Assembly (NCBI GenBank): GCA_001600355.1
Contig: BCJU01000001.1
Location: 1,261,178-1,325,177, forward strand
DNA length: 64,000 nucleotides
Direction: 5' to 3'
From: Meira nashicola
Lineage: Eukaryota > Basidiomycota > Exobasidiomycetes > Exobasidiales > Brachybasidiaceae
A program made the translations under genes and the position numbers. The notes beneath the pieces were generated by a model that had not been told where the DNA came from, searched no databases, and saw nothing but the letters and a program-made list of their open reading frames with translations. Positions 42,068 through 52,715 of this stretch are shown here, one piece after another; the stretch's first letter is position 1; every line of letters starts with the position of its first letter.

Positions 42068-43381
42068 ATGGCGGCTATGCCAAAGCCCACATTGAAGGGC
42101 GCACAGGTTTCTGTGTTGCTAGGATCTCAATGGGGCGATGAAGGAAAAGGAAAATTGGCCGACGTTTTGAGCATGGAAATGGACGTTTGCGCTCGTTGTG
42201 CCGGTGGTAATAATGCCGGTCATACAATCGTTGTGCATATGGGACCTGAAAAAGTTAAAACTACTTTTGATTTCCATTTGTTACCTTCCGGTTTGGTTAA
42301 TCCACGTTGTGCAGGTTTCATTGGTTCGGGTGTAGTCGTTCACGTTCCCTCATTTTTTGCCGAATTAGACGCTCTCGAAAAAAAAGGTCTCAATTGCGAT
42401 GGTCGTTTGTTCATCTCTGATCGTGCTCATCTCGTTTTCGATTTCCATCAAGTTGTGGATGGATTGAAAGAAGTCGAATTAGGAGGAAGCAGTATCGGTA
42501 CAACAAAAAAGGGAATCGGACCGGCTTACTCTTCAAAAGCATCTCGTTCAGGTTTACGTGTTCATCATTTGTACGATTATGAGCTCTTTGCTACCAAATT
42601 CCGTAAATTGGTCGAAGGTCGTTTTAAACGTTACGGTCATTTCGAATATGATACCGAAGGTGAAATTGCTCGTTATCGCGCTTTCGCCGAACGTCTCAGA
42701 CCTCACATCGTTGATGGTGTAACATTCATCCATACAGCTTTGGCAAACAACAGAAAGGTTTTGGTTGAAGGTGCGAATGCATTAATGTTGGATTTAGACT
42801 TTGGTACTTATCCTTTCGTTACAAGCTCGTCAACAAGTATTGGTGGTGTTTGTACCGGATTGGGTATCCCACCTCAAGCTATCGGTGAAGTGTATGGTGT
42901 CGCAAAAGCATACACAACCCGTGTCGGAGCCGGACCTTTCCCCACTGAATTACTCGATGATACCGGAAAACACTTGCAAGAAGTTGGTGCTGAATGGGGT
43001 GTAACAACCGGCAGAAGAAGACGTTGTGGTTGGTTAGATTTGGTAGTTCTTCGTTACTCATGTTTGATTAACGGTTACACTGCTTTGAATTTGACTAAAT
43101 TAGATGTCTTGGATCAATTATCCGAAGTCAAGGTTGCAGTAGGCTACACAAGCAACGGAAAAGAGTTGACAAGTTTCCCGGCTGATTTGGAAATTTTGGC
43201 AAACGTTCAAGTGAAATATGAAACGTTACCAGGATGGCAAACGGATATCTCCAAGGTTACGTCGTTTGACAAATTGCCCGTTAATTGTCAGCGTTACGTT
43301 GAATACATTGAAAATTTCTTGAATGTTCACATCAAATGGATCGGTGTAGGACCAGGTCGTGAATCAATGATCGTTCGTTGA
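42068..43381 (+). CDS. ADE12: Adenylosuccinate synthetase
   Basis: GTP-dependent enzyme joining IMP and aspartate in the first committed step from IMP to AMP, cytosolic. Intronless, 437 aa, family length. The signature [12 protein letters not shown] lies near residue 20 with catalytic Asp, followed by [10 protein letters not shown]. Further conserved blocks are [55 protein letters not shown] and, at the end, [12 protein letters not shown]. The start is the first ATG, in the context atcATGGCGG. No unusual feature. Confidence 0.97.
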   Translation: MAAMPKPTLKGAQVSVLLGSQWGDEGKGKLADVLSMEMDVCARCAGGNNAGHTIVVHMGPEKVKTTFDFHLLPSGLVNPRCAGFIGSGVVVHVPSFFAELDALEKKGLNCDGRLFISDRAHLVFDFHQVVDGLKEVELGGSSIGTTKKGIGPAYSSKASRSGLRVHHLYDYELFATKFRKLVEGRFKRYGHFEYDTEGEIARYRAFAERLRPHIVDGVTFIHTALANNRKVLVEGANALMLDLDFGTYPFVTSSSTSIGGVCTGLGIPPQAIGEVYGVAKAYTTRVGAGPFPTELLDDTGKHLQEVGAEWGVTTGRRRRCGWLDLVVLRYSCLINGYTALNLTKLDVLDQLSEVKVAVGYTSNGKELTSFPADLEILANVQVKYETLPGWQTDISKVTSFDKLPVNCQRYVEYIENFLNVHIKWIGVGPGRESMIVR

Positions 43382-43549
43382 TCATCGAAATTTATACTCT
43401 CATATACACTACCTGTATCGAATTAATGAAAGAAATAGAAATGCGCTTTTAAAAAAAATTTTACCCACTTTTGACTCTATAAAAGATGCTTTATACATGA
43501 CATTGAATATTTTCGATTCGCATACACAAAAAAGGTGCTATTCTTGCCT

Positions 43550-44473
43550 CTAACCAATGATCAATTTACCTTCATCATCGTTAAAGTCGTATTCGGGCAC
43601 TTCCAAGTTCAAAGGTGCAGGTCCACGACGAACCCGTCCAGAGATATCGTAGTGGGATCCGTGGCAAGGGCAGTACCAACCTCCATAATCACCTGCTTCA
43701 CCGATTGGGACACAACCCAAATGTGTGCAAACACCCAACATGACAATCCATTCTGGGCGCTTAACACGGTCAGCATCCTTTTGAGGATCACGTAATTTAG
43801 CAACATCAACAGCGTTTGCTTCTTCAATCTCATCTGCTGTACGGTGACGAACAAAGACTGGCTTTCCACGCCATTTGATGATTGCATTCTTTCCTTCTGG
43901 AATGTTTGCCATTTCAACTTCCACTTTAGCCAAAGCTAAAACATCAGCAGAAGCAGACATGGAAGCCAAGAAATCGGAAACGGTAGCTTTTGCACCTGAA
44001 GCAGCAACTAAACCCATCGTACCGACCATAAAGTAAGAGAAAACTTTGTTGGCATCTGTGTTTGTGGTACGGTAAGGTGTGAAATCAGGAACGGATTGGG
44101 CAACTTTTGTAGATGTGCTGAATTGACGAGGCGATCCTAGTGAAACGGGTGCATTGATATTTGTACGTGCTAATAGAGAACCGTTTTGCATCGATAGTTT
44201 GGAAGCCCACGAGGGAACTTTATCGGCATCAGCACGAGCACCACCGCCATGGTGTGCACCGTGGTCTTCTGCATGTGGATCGAATGCTGCACGGGCGTTA
44301 AGGTTCAAGTTTGCCGAGTATGGTGCACCATTTGCCAAAGTGGAAACGGTGGGTCTATTAAATGAGAGAAAGAGGAGAAGTAAGTATATACTTGTTTTTC
44401 TTTTGCACTTTGCTCGAACTTACCCAACATTGACGAATTTGCGCGAAGCAAGACGAGCACTAGATAATGCCAT
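43550..44473 (-). CDS. RIP1: Ubiquinol-cytochrome c reductase Rieske iron-sulfur subunit
   Basis: Complex III subunit carrying the 2Fe-2S cluster at the outer face of the inner mitochondrial membrane. Exon 1 is 44473-44424, exon 2 is 44354-43550. The 69-nt intron (GTAAGT...AATAG) splits a Gly codon. The product is 284 aa. The presequence is [16 protein letters not shown]. The single membrane helix includes [19 protein letters not shown]. Cluster-binding boxes CTHLGC and CPCHGSHYD are intact. An unusual His/Gly/Asp-rich stretch ([12 protein letters not shown]) lies in the long region ahead of the mature domain. Yeast Rip1 is about 215 aa, so most of the extra length is N-terminal. Confidence 0.95.
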
Positions 44474-45404
44474 CTTTTTGAAAGTATGAAGCGCAAGTTG
44501 TAGGTGGCGAGTTTGATGAATCTGACGGCAAGAAGAGAAGATTGAGTTGGTGACCAATGTGCGCGCTTCTTCTTATTATTATCTTCTTCCCTTTTAGCAC
44601 ACATTCTCTCCAACGCCTTTGCTTTGCTTTTGACAAATCACAGCCCACGCTGCGCCCAGCAATTGTATGCTTTGAAATCCATTAAATTTTCTACAGTCTA
44701 TAGGCACAGGAGTCTATCTTCCGGATATTTCCTTTCACTCACGCGTGCAGAAGCGGCGCAAATATTCACATAGAGTTGTTGTATTAGCTTAGTGCCTGTT
44801 TTTGTATTTTAATCAAACAGAAAGGTGTATACCGCTTTAATACAACTTTTCGCGCGAAAGCCCCCATTTAATATTACCACTGATTAGAGTGGCCCTTTTG
44901 TGTGATCGTGCCCGCTCATTGCGACAAGTGGTTATCAGCACAAACGTAGGCGGGCGACGCGTAAGAGGTCCCCGATGTACATACCTGTAAGGTTAGCGTG
45001 CTTAAAAGCGGTATCATGCTATAAAGGAGATGGAGGTACGCATTTACACTGTTAAAGTGCATTAAATTTTTGTGTTTAAGTCGATTGCTTATCCACTTTT
45101 TGACTCAGGGTGCATTTTTTAAGGACGGATAAGACCAAAAACAGCAAATAATCAGTGTAATCGGATGTATCAATGCAATCCAAACCTCAACACATCAACC
45201 TTTTGATCATCGACGATCAACATCGATTCAATCAAGTTAAGTATAAACCTCGTCAACAAGAGACGAGAAATTTTCATTCCTATTCAAAGGCAGCTAAACG
45301 ATCCTCTTTTAAAAAAAAGCTGCAACTTTTCTCGCGACCTTCACCTTGAAACACTCGCGATTGCTCAGCATATTTCTAAGCATCCACCGAGCAAGACCTG
45401 CTTC
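44474..45404. promoter_or_regulatory. Divergent region between Rieske and Pns1-like genes
   Basis: 931 bases with no credible frame. No tRNA or obvious repeat. The half nearest 45405 is the Pns1-like promoter and leader. Confidence 0.4.
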
Positions 45405-48038
45405 ATGACAAGCTTCTCTGCTTACGCTTCACGTTTCCTTTCGACCGGTGCAAGTACTGCAGCTATTCAAAATCACGAATCTTCTCCTTCAAAACAATCA
45501 ACTTATCAACCATTCACGTCATCCGAATACGCTCAAGATGAAAGCGAGGAAGATGAGGTAAGATATAATGACAATTCGTCAAGAAAGAGCTCAAAAGGCA
45601 AACGCAGCTCAGGAAACAGACATCTACCACATTTGAATGATTTATCGAAATCTAACAGAAATAATCTTTCTGGCTCATCACGTTTTCTGCCTACTTTTGG
45701 TGGACATAATGCGGTCGGAAAGACGACAAAGATACGCGATATTGATGATGGAATTGACGAAGATGAAGAAGATGAGGAGCCATCTTTCTATCAAGATCAT
45801 CGAAGCAGAATTTCAATACCTCGAGCAAGCGAATCAGCCCTTTCGGATGAGCAAAGGACACCAAGTGCAAGTATTGTCAGATCAGATCAACATGAAAACG
45901 ATCCCTTTCAAGTTGAAGAGGATTTGGAAAGGCCATCTCCCACTAAAATCCGATCAAAGAATCATTCTACTCATTTGAGAGGTCTAAGCAATGAAGACAG
46001 AGCTCGTGGCTGGCTAGCACATGGTGCAGATTCTTCGAGTGCCGCATCGGATACATCTGTTCTACCCAAAACAAGGAGAGAGACACGCGATGATATTTAT
46101 CGTGATCCTGACGAAGTTTCAGCAGCTGAAGACGATGAAGAATCGGATGTTGCTCGTCAAGGTAAGCGTGCATCTCGTCGTGTGAAAAAGGGATCAGTAA
46201 AGAAAGGATCGATTTTCAAAGATGATTCAGATACATCACAGTATTCAAGTAGCGATGAAAGCCAAGCAAGATCACAAGATACTTCTCGTGGAAAATGGAG
46301 GACAAGTCGTTCATCACGAAATGCTAATTCGTCACTTCGAGAACCACTTTTATCGGCTGCAGGATTTGAAGTGAGAGAACAACCACCAGGTGCATTCAAT
46401 GGAGCGACAAGTAGGATGGCATCTGCAGATATTTACGCATACCCACATCCTCCTGCCAAGACTGGTTGGACACCTTGGGCACCAGGAAATCGGGTACCGC
46501 TATCCCAATACAAGGATAAAATGGCACTTTTATCTTGGCTAGGTATATGTGCAGCAACATTATTTATTGCAGGCTGGATGGCAATTGGTGCAAAGAGTAT
46601 CACCCCGCCTTCTTCACCATCCACAAGACCCTCGCCTTATTATACATTGACAAGATCGATACCTGTCCTTTTCCTTCTTACCTTTCTTTCTGTAGTTGCA
46701 GCAGCGGCCAACTTGCTAGTACTACGAAACATTACTAGAGTCGGCGGTGCTCGCATTTTGCGTTATGGTCTGATCGGAATACCTCTTACACTTTCTCTAG
46801 GATGGGCTTGGGCCTTTGCTGGAAGCTTTATTTATGATGATGAAAGATGGAGCGGAGGTAGCTGGAGTACAACAGGATTACGAATACTCTCCATCATTCC
46901 ATTGGCGTTAGCAATCTACTTTGCTAGAAATGTGTGGAAAAAGCGAGATTCCATCAGTCGAAGTTTGTCTGTTCTGGAGATATCTGCTTCTGTTGTGGCC
47001 AAGCATCCGGTCTTGCTTTTATTGTCAATTTCAACTTTGGTATTCTTCATTGCAGTTTCTGCACCTTTTCTTACAATCTTTACTAGGCTCTTCCTACGTG
47101 GTCATTATGGCGAAAAAGGTGTGCCTTCCAATGTTTGGAAAACTGATTCGAATGCGAGATTGATGGCTTGGATCACTTTGGGCGCTTGGATTTGGACATG
47201 GCTCGTTTTGAGAGGTATACAGAGAGTTACAGTGGCTGGAGTTGTTTCGCATTGGTATTTCCATCGAGATGAAGAAGATCAAGGTCAAACTGCAGAAGAT
47301 GGTAAATTGTTTGACGCTCAAGAAGATGAAGAAGATGACAATTTACCCGGACCAGCACCTGGCGAATGGTTAGGCGAAGAACAAGTGAGCATGCAAGCAC
47401 CTTCACATATCGATATCGTACGTGCTTCATTCATTCGTGCAACCGGACCTGCCCTCGGTACGATTTGTATGTCTGCATTTATGCTAAGCATCGCAAGGGT
47501 GGGTACCTGGATGGCAGCAAGTGCACGTTGGGCACATCGAAAACTTTCTGCTTCTTCTCGTGTACCCGCTTTTATGCAACCGTTGACGTATGTGGTAGCC
47601 ATGTTGGCAGGTGTAAGCGCCATTCTTCAAGGCTTAAGCGATTACGCTCTAATCTATGTTGGAGTAACAGGAGATGGTTTTGCTGCTGCCGCTCGTAGAT
47701 CAGCTCGATTGACCGGTCGTCAAGGTGTGAAATCGGTTATGGAGTCATTGGTGATCAATATGTTACTCGATTTGACTACATTGGCACTTTGTTTCCTTTG
47801 TGGCTTGGCAGGATTTTTGATTTCTGCTCATTCATTACACGTTCCTGCAGATGCTCCTTTGGTCGGCTTGCTTTGTGCTTTGATGCCTTATGCTACTTTA
47901 CGGCTTTGTGCTGATGTTTTGTCCAATGCAGCCGATACTCTTTACCTTTGCTTTTCCATCGATGAGGCCAGTGGAGAGCAACATTGCAAGCAAGCAAGTG
48001 ATGCTTTCTTTTCCAATAATGAAAGCTTACCTTTCTGA
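45405..48038 (+). CDS. PNS1: Pns1 / choline-transporter-like (CTL) membrane protein
   Basis: Intronless, 877 aa, multispan plasma-membrane protein. Residues 1-365 are a hydrophilic, Ser- and acidic-rich cytosolic region with possible phosphorylation sites. From about 378 there are roughly ten membrane helices (first LSWLGICAATLFIAGWMAI). The family core is clear: WTWLVLRGIQRVTVAGVVSHWYF, followed by a charged loop (about 610-650), then IRATGPALGTICMSAF. The late segment YALIYVGVTGDGFAAAARRSA matches the CTL C-terminal block. Yeast Pns1 is about 540 aa, so the N-terminal extension is the main difference. Substrate unproven; animal relatives carry choline or ethanolamine. Confidence 0.87.
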   Translation: MTSFSAYASRFLSTGASTAAIQNHESSPSKQSTYQPFTSSEYAQDESEEDEVRYNDNSSRKSSKGKRSSGNRHLPHLNDLSKSNRNNLSGSSRFLPTFGGHNAVGKTTKIRDIDDGIDEDEEDEEPSFYQDHRSRISIPRASESALSDEQRTPSASIVRSDQHENDPFQVEEDLERPSPTKIRSKNHSTHLRGLSNEDRARGWLAHGADSSSAASDTSVLPKTRRETRDDIYRDPDEVSAAEDDEESDVARQGKRASRRVKKGSVKKGSIFKDDSDTSQYSSSDESQARSQDTSRGKWRTSRSSRNANSSLREPLLSAAGFEVREQPPGAFNGATSRMASADIYAYPHPPAKTGWTPWAPGNRVPLSQYKDKMALLSWLGICAATLFIAGWMAIGAKSITPPSSPSTRPSPYYTLTRSIPVLFLLTFLSVVAAAANLLVLRNITRVGGARILRYGLIGIPLTLSLGWAWAFAGSFIYDDERWSGGSWSTTGLRILSIIPLALAIYFARNVWKKRDSISRSLSVLEISASVVAKHPVLLLLSISTLVFFIAVSAPFLTIFTRLFLRGHYGEKGVPSNVWKTDSNARLMAWITLGAWIWTWLVLRGIQRVTVAGVVSHWYFHRDEEDQGQTAEDGKLFDAQEDEEDDNLPGPAPGEWLGEEQVSMQAPSHIDIVRASFIRATGPALGTICMSAFMLSIARVGTWMAASARWAHRKLSASSRVPAFMQPLTYVVAMLAGVSAILQGLSDYALIYVGVTGDGFAAAARRSARLTGRQGVKSVMESLVINMLLDLTTLALCFLCGLAGFLISAHSLHVPADAPLVGLLCALMPYATLRLCADVLSNAADTLYLCFSIDEASGEQHCKQASDAFFSNNESLPF

Positions 48039-48192
48039 TCCTCTTATACCCCCATTTTTGTACTCTTTCATGTCTATTCCTGGCCACATTCAGATGGACT
48101 GTTCTTAATCAACACAAACAATATACCTTCTTCTACTAGTACAAATTTCACTATTGCTTCATGTATGCTCTAAATTACAAATGTTATTCGGT

Positions 48193-50112
48193 TCATGTAG
48201 AGTTGTTGACTGGAACATTAAGTGCTTTCTTCACTGCCGCTTGTGTTGGAGCGATGGCACTGGCAATTCGTTGTGCTCGAGCGTCTGATTGGGATGTAGC
48301 AGAATTGGAAAGAAGTTCCTTAAAACGCTCTTGACTCGTTTGCAAACTGGTAATCATCCTTTGCGCTCTTGCTTTCCTTCTTGGTGCACTGTTTGCAGCA
48401 GTTGTGGGCAAAGTTCCATCTTGTAAAGGTTGAGGAGCGATTGCTGCCCAAAATTGACGTAAAAATTCAGTCGTACTTGCATTTTGTGTTGTCATTTGTT
48501 TAAGAATACTCTCTGGTATCTCATTCGCAGATCCTGCCTTTCGCCATGCTCGTGCTTCCCTTCTTGCATGAACATTTTCTAACATTCCATTCATTGCACT
48601 GGAAGAATGTTTGCTTTTACCTTGAATCTTTGTATCGAGGGAATTGGTCCATTTTGCTACATTCTCTTCTACTGCTCTTTTGATCTGTTCATCCGTCATT
48701 TCCACCTCATCATCCACATCTTTAACAGTGCCATTCCGTTGAACTAAAGTATCTTGTCTTTCGCTACCACTCTCAGCGTTTCTATCAAAAAGCGATCTTC
48801 CTTGTTGTACATTGAGAAGTTTCCTGCGTTTCCTCTCATTTTGTTCCTCCAACTCCTCAATCCTTACACCATCATCAGCATCTTCATCACTATCCTCATT
48901 CACGGCCACCACTTTTGCTTTGCGCTTCCTCCTCATAGCTTCATCTTGTTCGCCCAAAGCAGAATCCAGAAGGCTTTGAGAATGATCATTGAACCTTCTC
49001 ATCAAAGGAAGAGTCTTTCTTTCTACTCCTGCTCTCATCGTCCAATCTTTCTCGTTACCCGTCTCACCATGATCTTCTGCTGTTGCTCCCAAATCCAAAA
49101 ACGCATCATGTGCATTATATTCCTTTCTAGGCTCGAGTCCATCGTCTTCCTCAACAAGATATTTGTCAAAGATTTCATCTGCCTGAACGGTATGTTGAGA
49201 TGCTTGAGAACGAGCAGAAGTACGTAATCTGTGGTACAGCTTCGATGAAAAGTATCGCTTCCAAAACGTTGGTTCATCCATTACGGACGGAACATTTTCT
49301 TCGAAAGCGCGTTCTACGACTGGATATTGTGCTTTGAGATCACGAACGAGTTCTGGGGTCATGTTGATTTTCATCTCTCCAGATTCGTTTGCCGTTGGTC
49401 TTGGATCAGCAATTCGTGCATTACGACCTTGTTTTTGTTGCATAGATGCACGTTCAGCATTCAATAATGCACGTCGAGTAGGATGTGCCCAAAATTCTGG
49501 ATCGCTAATTTGCCCGGACATTACCACATCTTGATGCAAAACAGCCAAAGTTGGATTTGCCTTGAGTACACGAATGCGTACTTCAAGTTCCGATGGTCCA
49601 TCTTGCTTTGATGCTTCTTTTCGCATCGGTGTACTGACTCCTGAAGGCGTTCCACGAGATTTAGATGGATCGGCAGCAGGTGTTGCCGATCCTTCCGTTC
49701 GAGCGGGCCCTGGCGATGGTCCTGCATTTGCCTTTTGCTTGTTCTTGTTTTGAGCAACAACTTCTGCCAAATAATTTTTAAAAGCATTTCGTTCTGATGT
49801 TGCTTTCGTCCTATCTTCATTCCCTGCTATACCACCAGTAAAGAAGAAGAAGATTTTATTCTTTGCATCCGTTCCAACCGTTACGCCTTCAGCCAATTGC
49901 AATACCATTGCCACTGATTTTTGACCTTCTGCTGATACTTGAAGATGAGCGATAGTTTTTTCATCAATAGCGAGAGCAGAAGAAGCGGCAGAAGAAGAAG
50001 AAGGTATCCATCGTAAAATTCCATTACGTTCCATTGAAAGTGTTCCTGGTAACTTTGAATAGGATACAGCTGCATGTAAGAATGCTTCCGAGGAGGTAGC
50101 AGCGGCAGACAT
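48193..50112 (-). CDS. TFB1: TFIIH core subunit p62 (Tfb1)
   Basis: Structural subunit of the general transcription and nucleotide-excision-repair factor TFIIH. Using the ATG at 50112 (context gacaATGTCT on the coding strand) the protein is 639 aa; an upstream GTG-initiated extension was rejected. An N-terminal PH-like domain (about 15-120) contains IFFFFTGG. BSD domain 1 follows with ISDPEFWAHPTRRALL, and BSD domain 2 with VMDEPTFWKRYFSSKLYHRL; both show the Phe-Trp core. The C-terminal half is charged and helical. It lies convergent to the Pns1-like gene (154 bases between stops) and divergent from the P4H-like gene (174 bases between starts). Confidence 0.92.
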   Translation of the reverse strand: MSAAATSSEAFLHAAVSYSKLPGTLSMERNGILRWIPSSSSAASSALAIDEKTIAHLQVSAEGQKSVAMVLQLAEGVTVGTDAKNKIFFFFTGGIAGNEDRTKATSERNAFKNYLAEVVAQNKNKQKANAGPSPGPARTEGSATPAADPSKSRGTPSGVSTPMRKEASKQDGPSELEVRIRVLKANPTLAVLHQDVVMSGQISDPEFWAHPTRRALLNAERASMQQKQGRNARIADPRPTANESGEMKINMTPELVRDLKAQYPVVERAFEENVPSVMDEPTFWKRYFSSKLYHRLRTSARSQASQHTVQADEIFDKYLVEEDDGLEPRKEYNAHDAFLDLGATAEDHGETGNEKDWTMRAGVERKTLPLMRRFNDHSQSLLDSALGEQDEAMRRKRKAKVVAVNEDSDEDADDGVRIEELEEQNERKRRKLLNVQQGRSLFDRNAESGSERQDTLVQRNGTVKDVDDEVEMTDEQIKRAVEENVAKWTNSLDTKIQGKSKHSSSAMNGMLENVHARREARAWRKAGSANEIPESILKQMTTQNASTTEFLRQFWAAIAPQPLQDGTLPTTAANSAPRRKARAQRMITSLQTSQERFKELLSNSATSQSDARAQRIASAIAPTQAAVKKALNVPVNNST

Positions 50113-50286
50113 GATTGTCAATTGCCTTGAACAAGCTCCTCGGATAATGTTTGTGATGGTGCTGAGTAAGATAGAAATGAATGATATTTCCTCCACTGTT
50201 GTGCAGATAGCCTAGATCCCTTTACGCTAAAGCGCGTATATACAGTATACAAACCTTTTACCATTTCTTACTCCTTATGACCCAAC
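50113..50286. promoter_or_regulatory. Compact divergent promoter, TFB1 and P4H-like gene
   Basis: Only 174 bases separate the two ATGs, so the genes must share one short regulatory stretch. An in-frame but non-ATG extension of TFB1 enters it and was not accepted. Confidence 0.55.
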
Positions 50287-51039
50287 ATGGGAAAGCCAAA
50301 AGGCGGCAGTAATGTCGACAAAGTGAAAAACACATCTAAAGATTCATCCGGACAAGATGATGTCCGTTTCCCTACCATCGGAGGAGGACAAAAGCATGCA
50401 CGAACGCTTGAATCTCCACAAATTTTGGTAGCTGATCAAATTCTATTGTATCCAAATATGTTGACGAAATCCGAATGTGAATCGTTGATCTCAATGTTTG
50501 ATTCACAAAGTTTAGAAATGCAAGCATCACCACCAGCAAAGAAAGGTGAAGCAGAAAGAACGAATTTCAGATTTTCAACAATTTCACCAAAATTTGCAAA
50601 AGAATTATATGAATTAACTGGACTTTCAAAAATCGTTTCAGATTGGCCAAGCGTATTTCCTAGATTGAATGCTAAACCTGTAGGATTATCATCGAATATA
50701 CGAATTTATAGATATGATCCAGGTGCAATCTTTGCTTGTCATTATGATGATCATTCTATCGATCCGCATTTTGGTCCTTCTTGGGGCAAAACGGAATGGA
50801 CACTTTTGGTTTATCTTACTGGAGAACCTGAAGTACAAGGCGGACAAACTGTATTCTACAAAGGCCATGTAAGACTAAAAGATGGAATCCAATCAGAAAA
50901 TGCAATCGTAGCACCTTTGATGAAAGGTGCAGCTTTATTGCATAGACATGGAAAGGTATGCATGCTACATGAAGCCTTACCGCCCACAAAAGGTATCAAA
51001 TGGGTATTACGATCAGATCTTGTCTTTGGAACATCATGA
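50287..51039 (+). CDS. 2-oxoglutarate/Fe(II) oxygenase, prolyl 4-hydroxylase-like
   Basis: Intronless, 250 aa, no signal peptide, so probably cytosolic or nuclear. The double-stranded beta-helix iron site is complete: His152-Tyr-Asp154 (CHYDDH) and distal His228 (MLHEALPP). Lys238 (GIKWVLRSD) sits where P4H enzymes bind 2-oxoglutarate. FRFSTISPKFAKELYE precedes the core. The spacing is that of the P4H superfamily, which in fungi includes ribosomal-protein and unknown-substrate hydroxylases. The substrate cannot be named. Confidence 0.85.
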   Translation: MGKPKGGSNVDKVKNTSKDSSGQDDVRFPTIGGGQKHARTLESPQILVADQILLYPNMLTKSECESLISMFDSQSLEMQASPPAKKGEAERTNFRFSTISPKFAKELYELTGLSKIVSDWPSVFPRLNAKPVGLSSNIRIYRYDPGAIFACHYDDHSIDPHFGPSWGKTEWTLLVYLTGEPEVQGGQTVFYKGHVRLKDGIQSENAIVAPLMKGAALLHRHGKVCMLHEALPPTKGIKWVLRSDLVFGTS

Positions 51040-51143
51040 TCGGATAATGTATCATATAATTAGCCTATCTAGAGTGTGTAATTGTACTAATCTATACAGT
51101 TGTGAATTAAATAAATGGTAAATTGTAGCAATAAGAAATATAC

Positions 51144-52715
51144 TTAATCCAGATCATCTGGTTCAGGGAAAGAACCTGGTACAGCGGCTCCCGCTCGAGC
51201 TTCTGCCGCCCTTCGCATTCGTTCTCTCCTTTGATTTGGACTTTCTTCATCAATATCATCTTCATCGTACTCTACGTCAGTATCTTCTCTTTCTTGTATA
51301 AATCCTGTGGACGAAATTGGTCGATTTGGATGTGTATTGAATTGTGCTGAACCTTCAGACGTGGCGGGCACAAAAGTTGTAGTTGAAGAAGGACCAGCGG
51401 AAGATTCGGCAGACGTCTGACTTGAATCCTCTGTGGTTTTCTTTGGTTCTAAGCTGACTCTACAAACTGGACATGTTCCACTATTCTTCAACCACGGGAT
51501 CAAACAATCTTCATGGAATAAATGCTTGCAAGGCATCATCACAAGTTCATCTTGTTGACCTTCTTCAGGTGCAGTTTCTGGAGGATCATCAACATCCATT
51601 TCACTTGATCCTGTTATACCTGTAGGTAAGTTGGAATCCTTTGATGCATCATGAGCAGGTGCAGATTCTTCATCTTCAAAGCTGTCCATGCATGTTGAAC
51701 ATTCTCTGTTTCGAGCTTGACGAACTTTTTCAATATCCTTTCTACTGAATTTTTCTAATTTGGCAATAGCTTCATCACTTGCCGGCGGAGGAGCTGTAGA
51801 GCCTCTAGTTTGTTCCATCAATTGCGAAATCACATCGTCCAAACCTTGTTGACCCCAAACATAATCACCAGATCTGCCTCTGAATGCATTTCCAAACAGG
51901 TCCACTAACATTCCCGCTGGTCCATCATTTATACCACCAAAGAGATTAGAAAACACTTCTCGTAAGGATTGCAATTCTGGCGGAAGATCTGGCTCATCTG
52001 ATGAAGGTACAGCGCCTGGCATACGGCTACCATGATTGTCGTTATTATTGTTATTGTTATTATCATGATTGAAGAATCGTCCATCAGCAGCGCCTCCTGC
52101 ACCGCCCATACCATCATCGTGTACGGGTTCAAGGTGATCATCTGGCGGATTGCTTCTTCCTCCAAAAGTTCCAAATCCTGCACTGCCAAATCCACTACCG
52201 CCTTGCATTGTGTGTGAACCCATACCCCAAGTTACGTTTAATGGACCAAATCTAGTCGTTCCAGTTCTAAAACCGTTTCCATTATTTGTACTACTAGTTG
52301 ATGATGATCCTGCCTGATCATTTTGAGAATATGTACCTCCTGTCAATGGATCTGTTTCTGGCTCTTGTGGATGTGGAGATGAAGATCGATTGGGCGTATC
52401 AGACGAAGTTGTCCTTCTAGCATCTTGACCACTAGCGGCTAAATTTCGCAAGATTGTTGTCATAAATGATCCAATATCTAAACCTGGACCTTGATCATGA
52501 ATGCCTGCAGGACCGTCTGACCAAAATTGTTCGTTTGCTGTTGCTGTTATTCCTTCTTCTTCGCGTACATCTTGAGAAGAATCAATCTCTTCTACGAATC
52601 CACCATTGCATCTAGGACAAGTTGGTTGTGGAGTCATCAAAGGTCGTATTTCTATGCTACACATATGACAGAAATACATAGGTGGTGCTCCTTGAGATTG
52701 TTGTGAAGATGACAT
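51144..52715 (-). CDS. RING-H2 E3 ubiquitin ligase, RNF115/126-like
   Basis: Intronless, 523 aa. N-terminal zinc finger at 16-36 (CHMC, then CPRC), as in RNF126-type ligases that recognise misfolded or ubiquitinated clients. The middle is low-complexity, with Gly/Asn runs near 215-235. The RING spans about 341-432: ECSTCMDSF, then an insertion of about 45 residues, then MMPCKHLFHEDCLIPWLKNS and CPVC. All eight zinc ligands are present (C-C-C-H-H-C-C-C). The insertion between ligand pairs 1 and 2 is acidic and probably loops out. The tail is acidic and basic without a motif I recognise. Confidence 0.9.
   Translation of the reverse strand: MSSSQQSQGAPPMYFCHMCSIEIRPLMTPQPTCPRCNGGFVEEIDSSQDVREEEGITATANEQFWSDGPAGIHDQGPGLDIGSFMTTILRNLAASGQDARRTTSSDTPNRSSSPHPQEPETDPLTGGTYSQNDQAGSSSTSSTNNGNGFRTGTTRFGPLNVTWGMGSHTMQGGSGFGSAGFGTFGGRSNPPDDHLEPVHDDGMGGAGGAADGRFFNHDNNNNNNNDNHGSRMPGAVPSSDEPDLPPELQSLREVFSNLFGGINDGPAGMLVDLFGNAFRGRSGDYVWGQQGLDDVISQLMEQTRGSTAPPPASDEAIAKLEKFSRKDIEKVRQARNRECSTCMDSFEDEESAPAHDASKDSNLPTGITGSSEMDVDDPPETAPEEGQQDELVMMPCKHLFHEDCLIPWLKNSGTCPVCRVSLEPKKTTEDSSQTSAESSAGPSSTTTFVPATSEGSAQFNTHPNRPISSTGFIQEREDTDVEYDEDDIDEESPNQRRERMRRAAEARAGAAVPGSFPEPDDLD

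Noticed and set aside
50113..50196. 28-residue upstream extension of TFB1
   Set aside because: It would start with GTG; the first ATG at 50112 gives the expected N-terminus.
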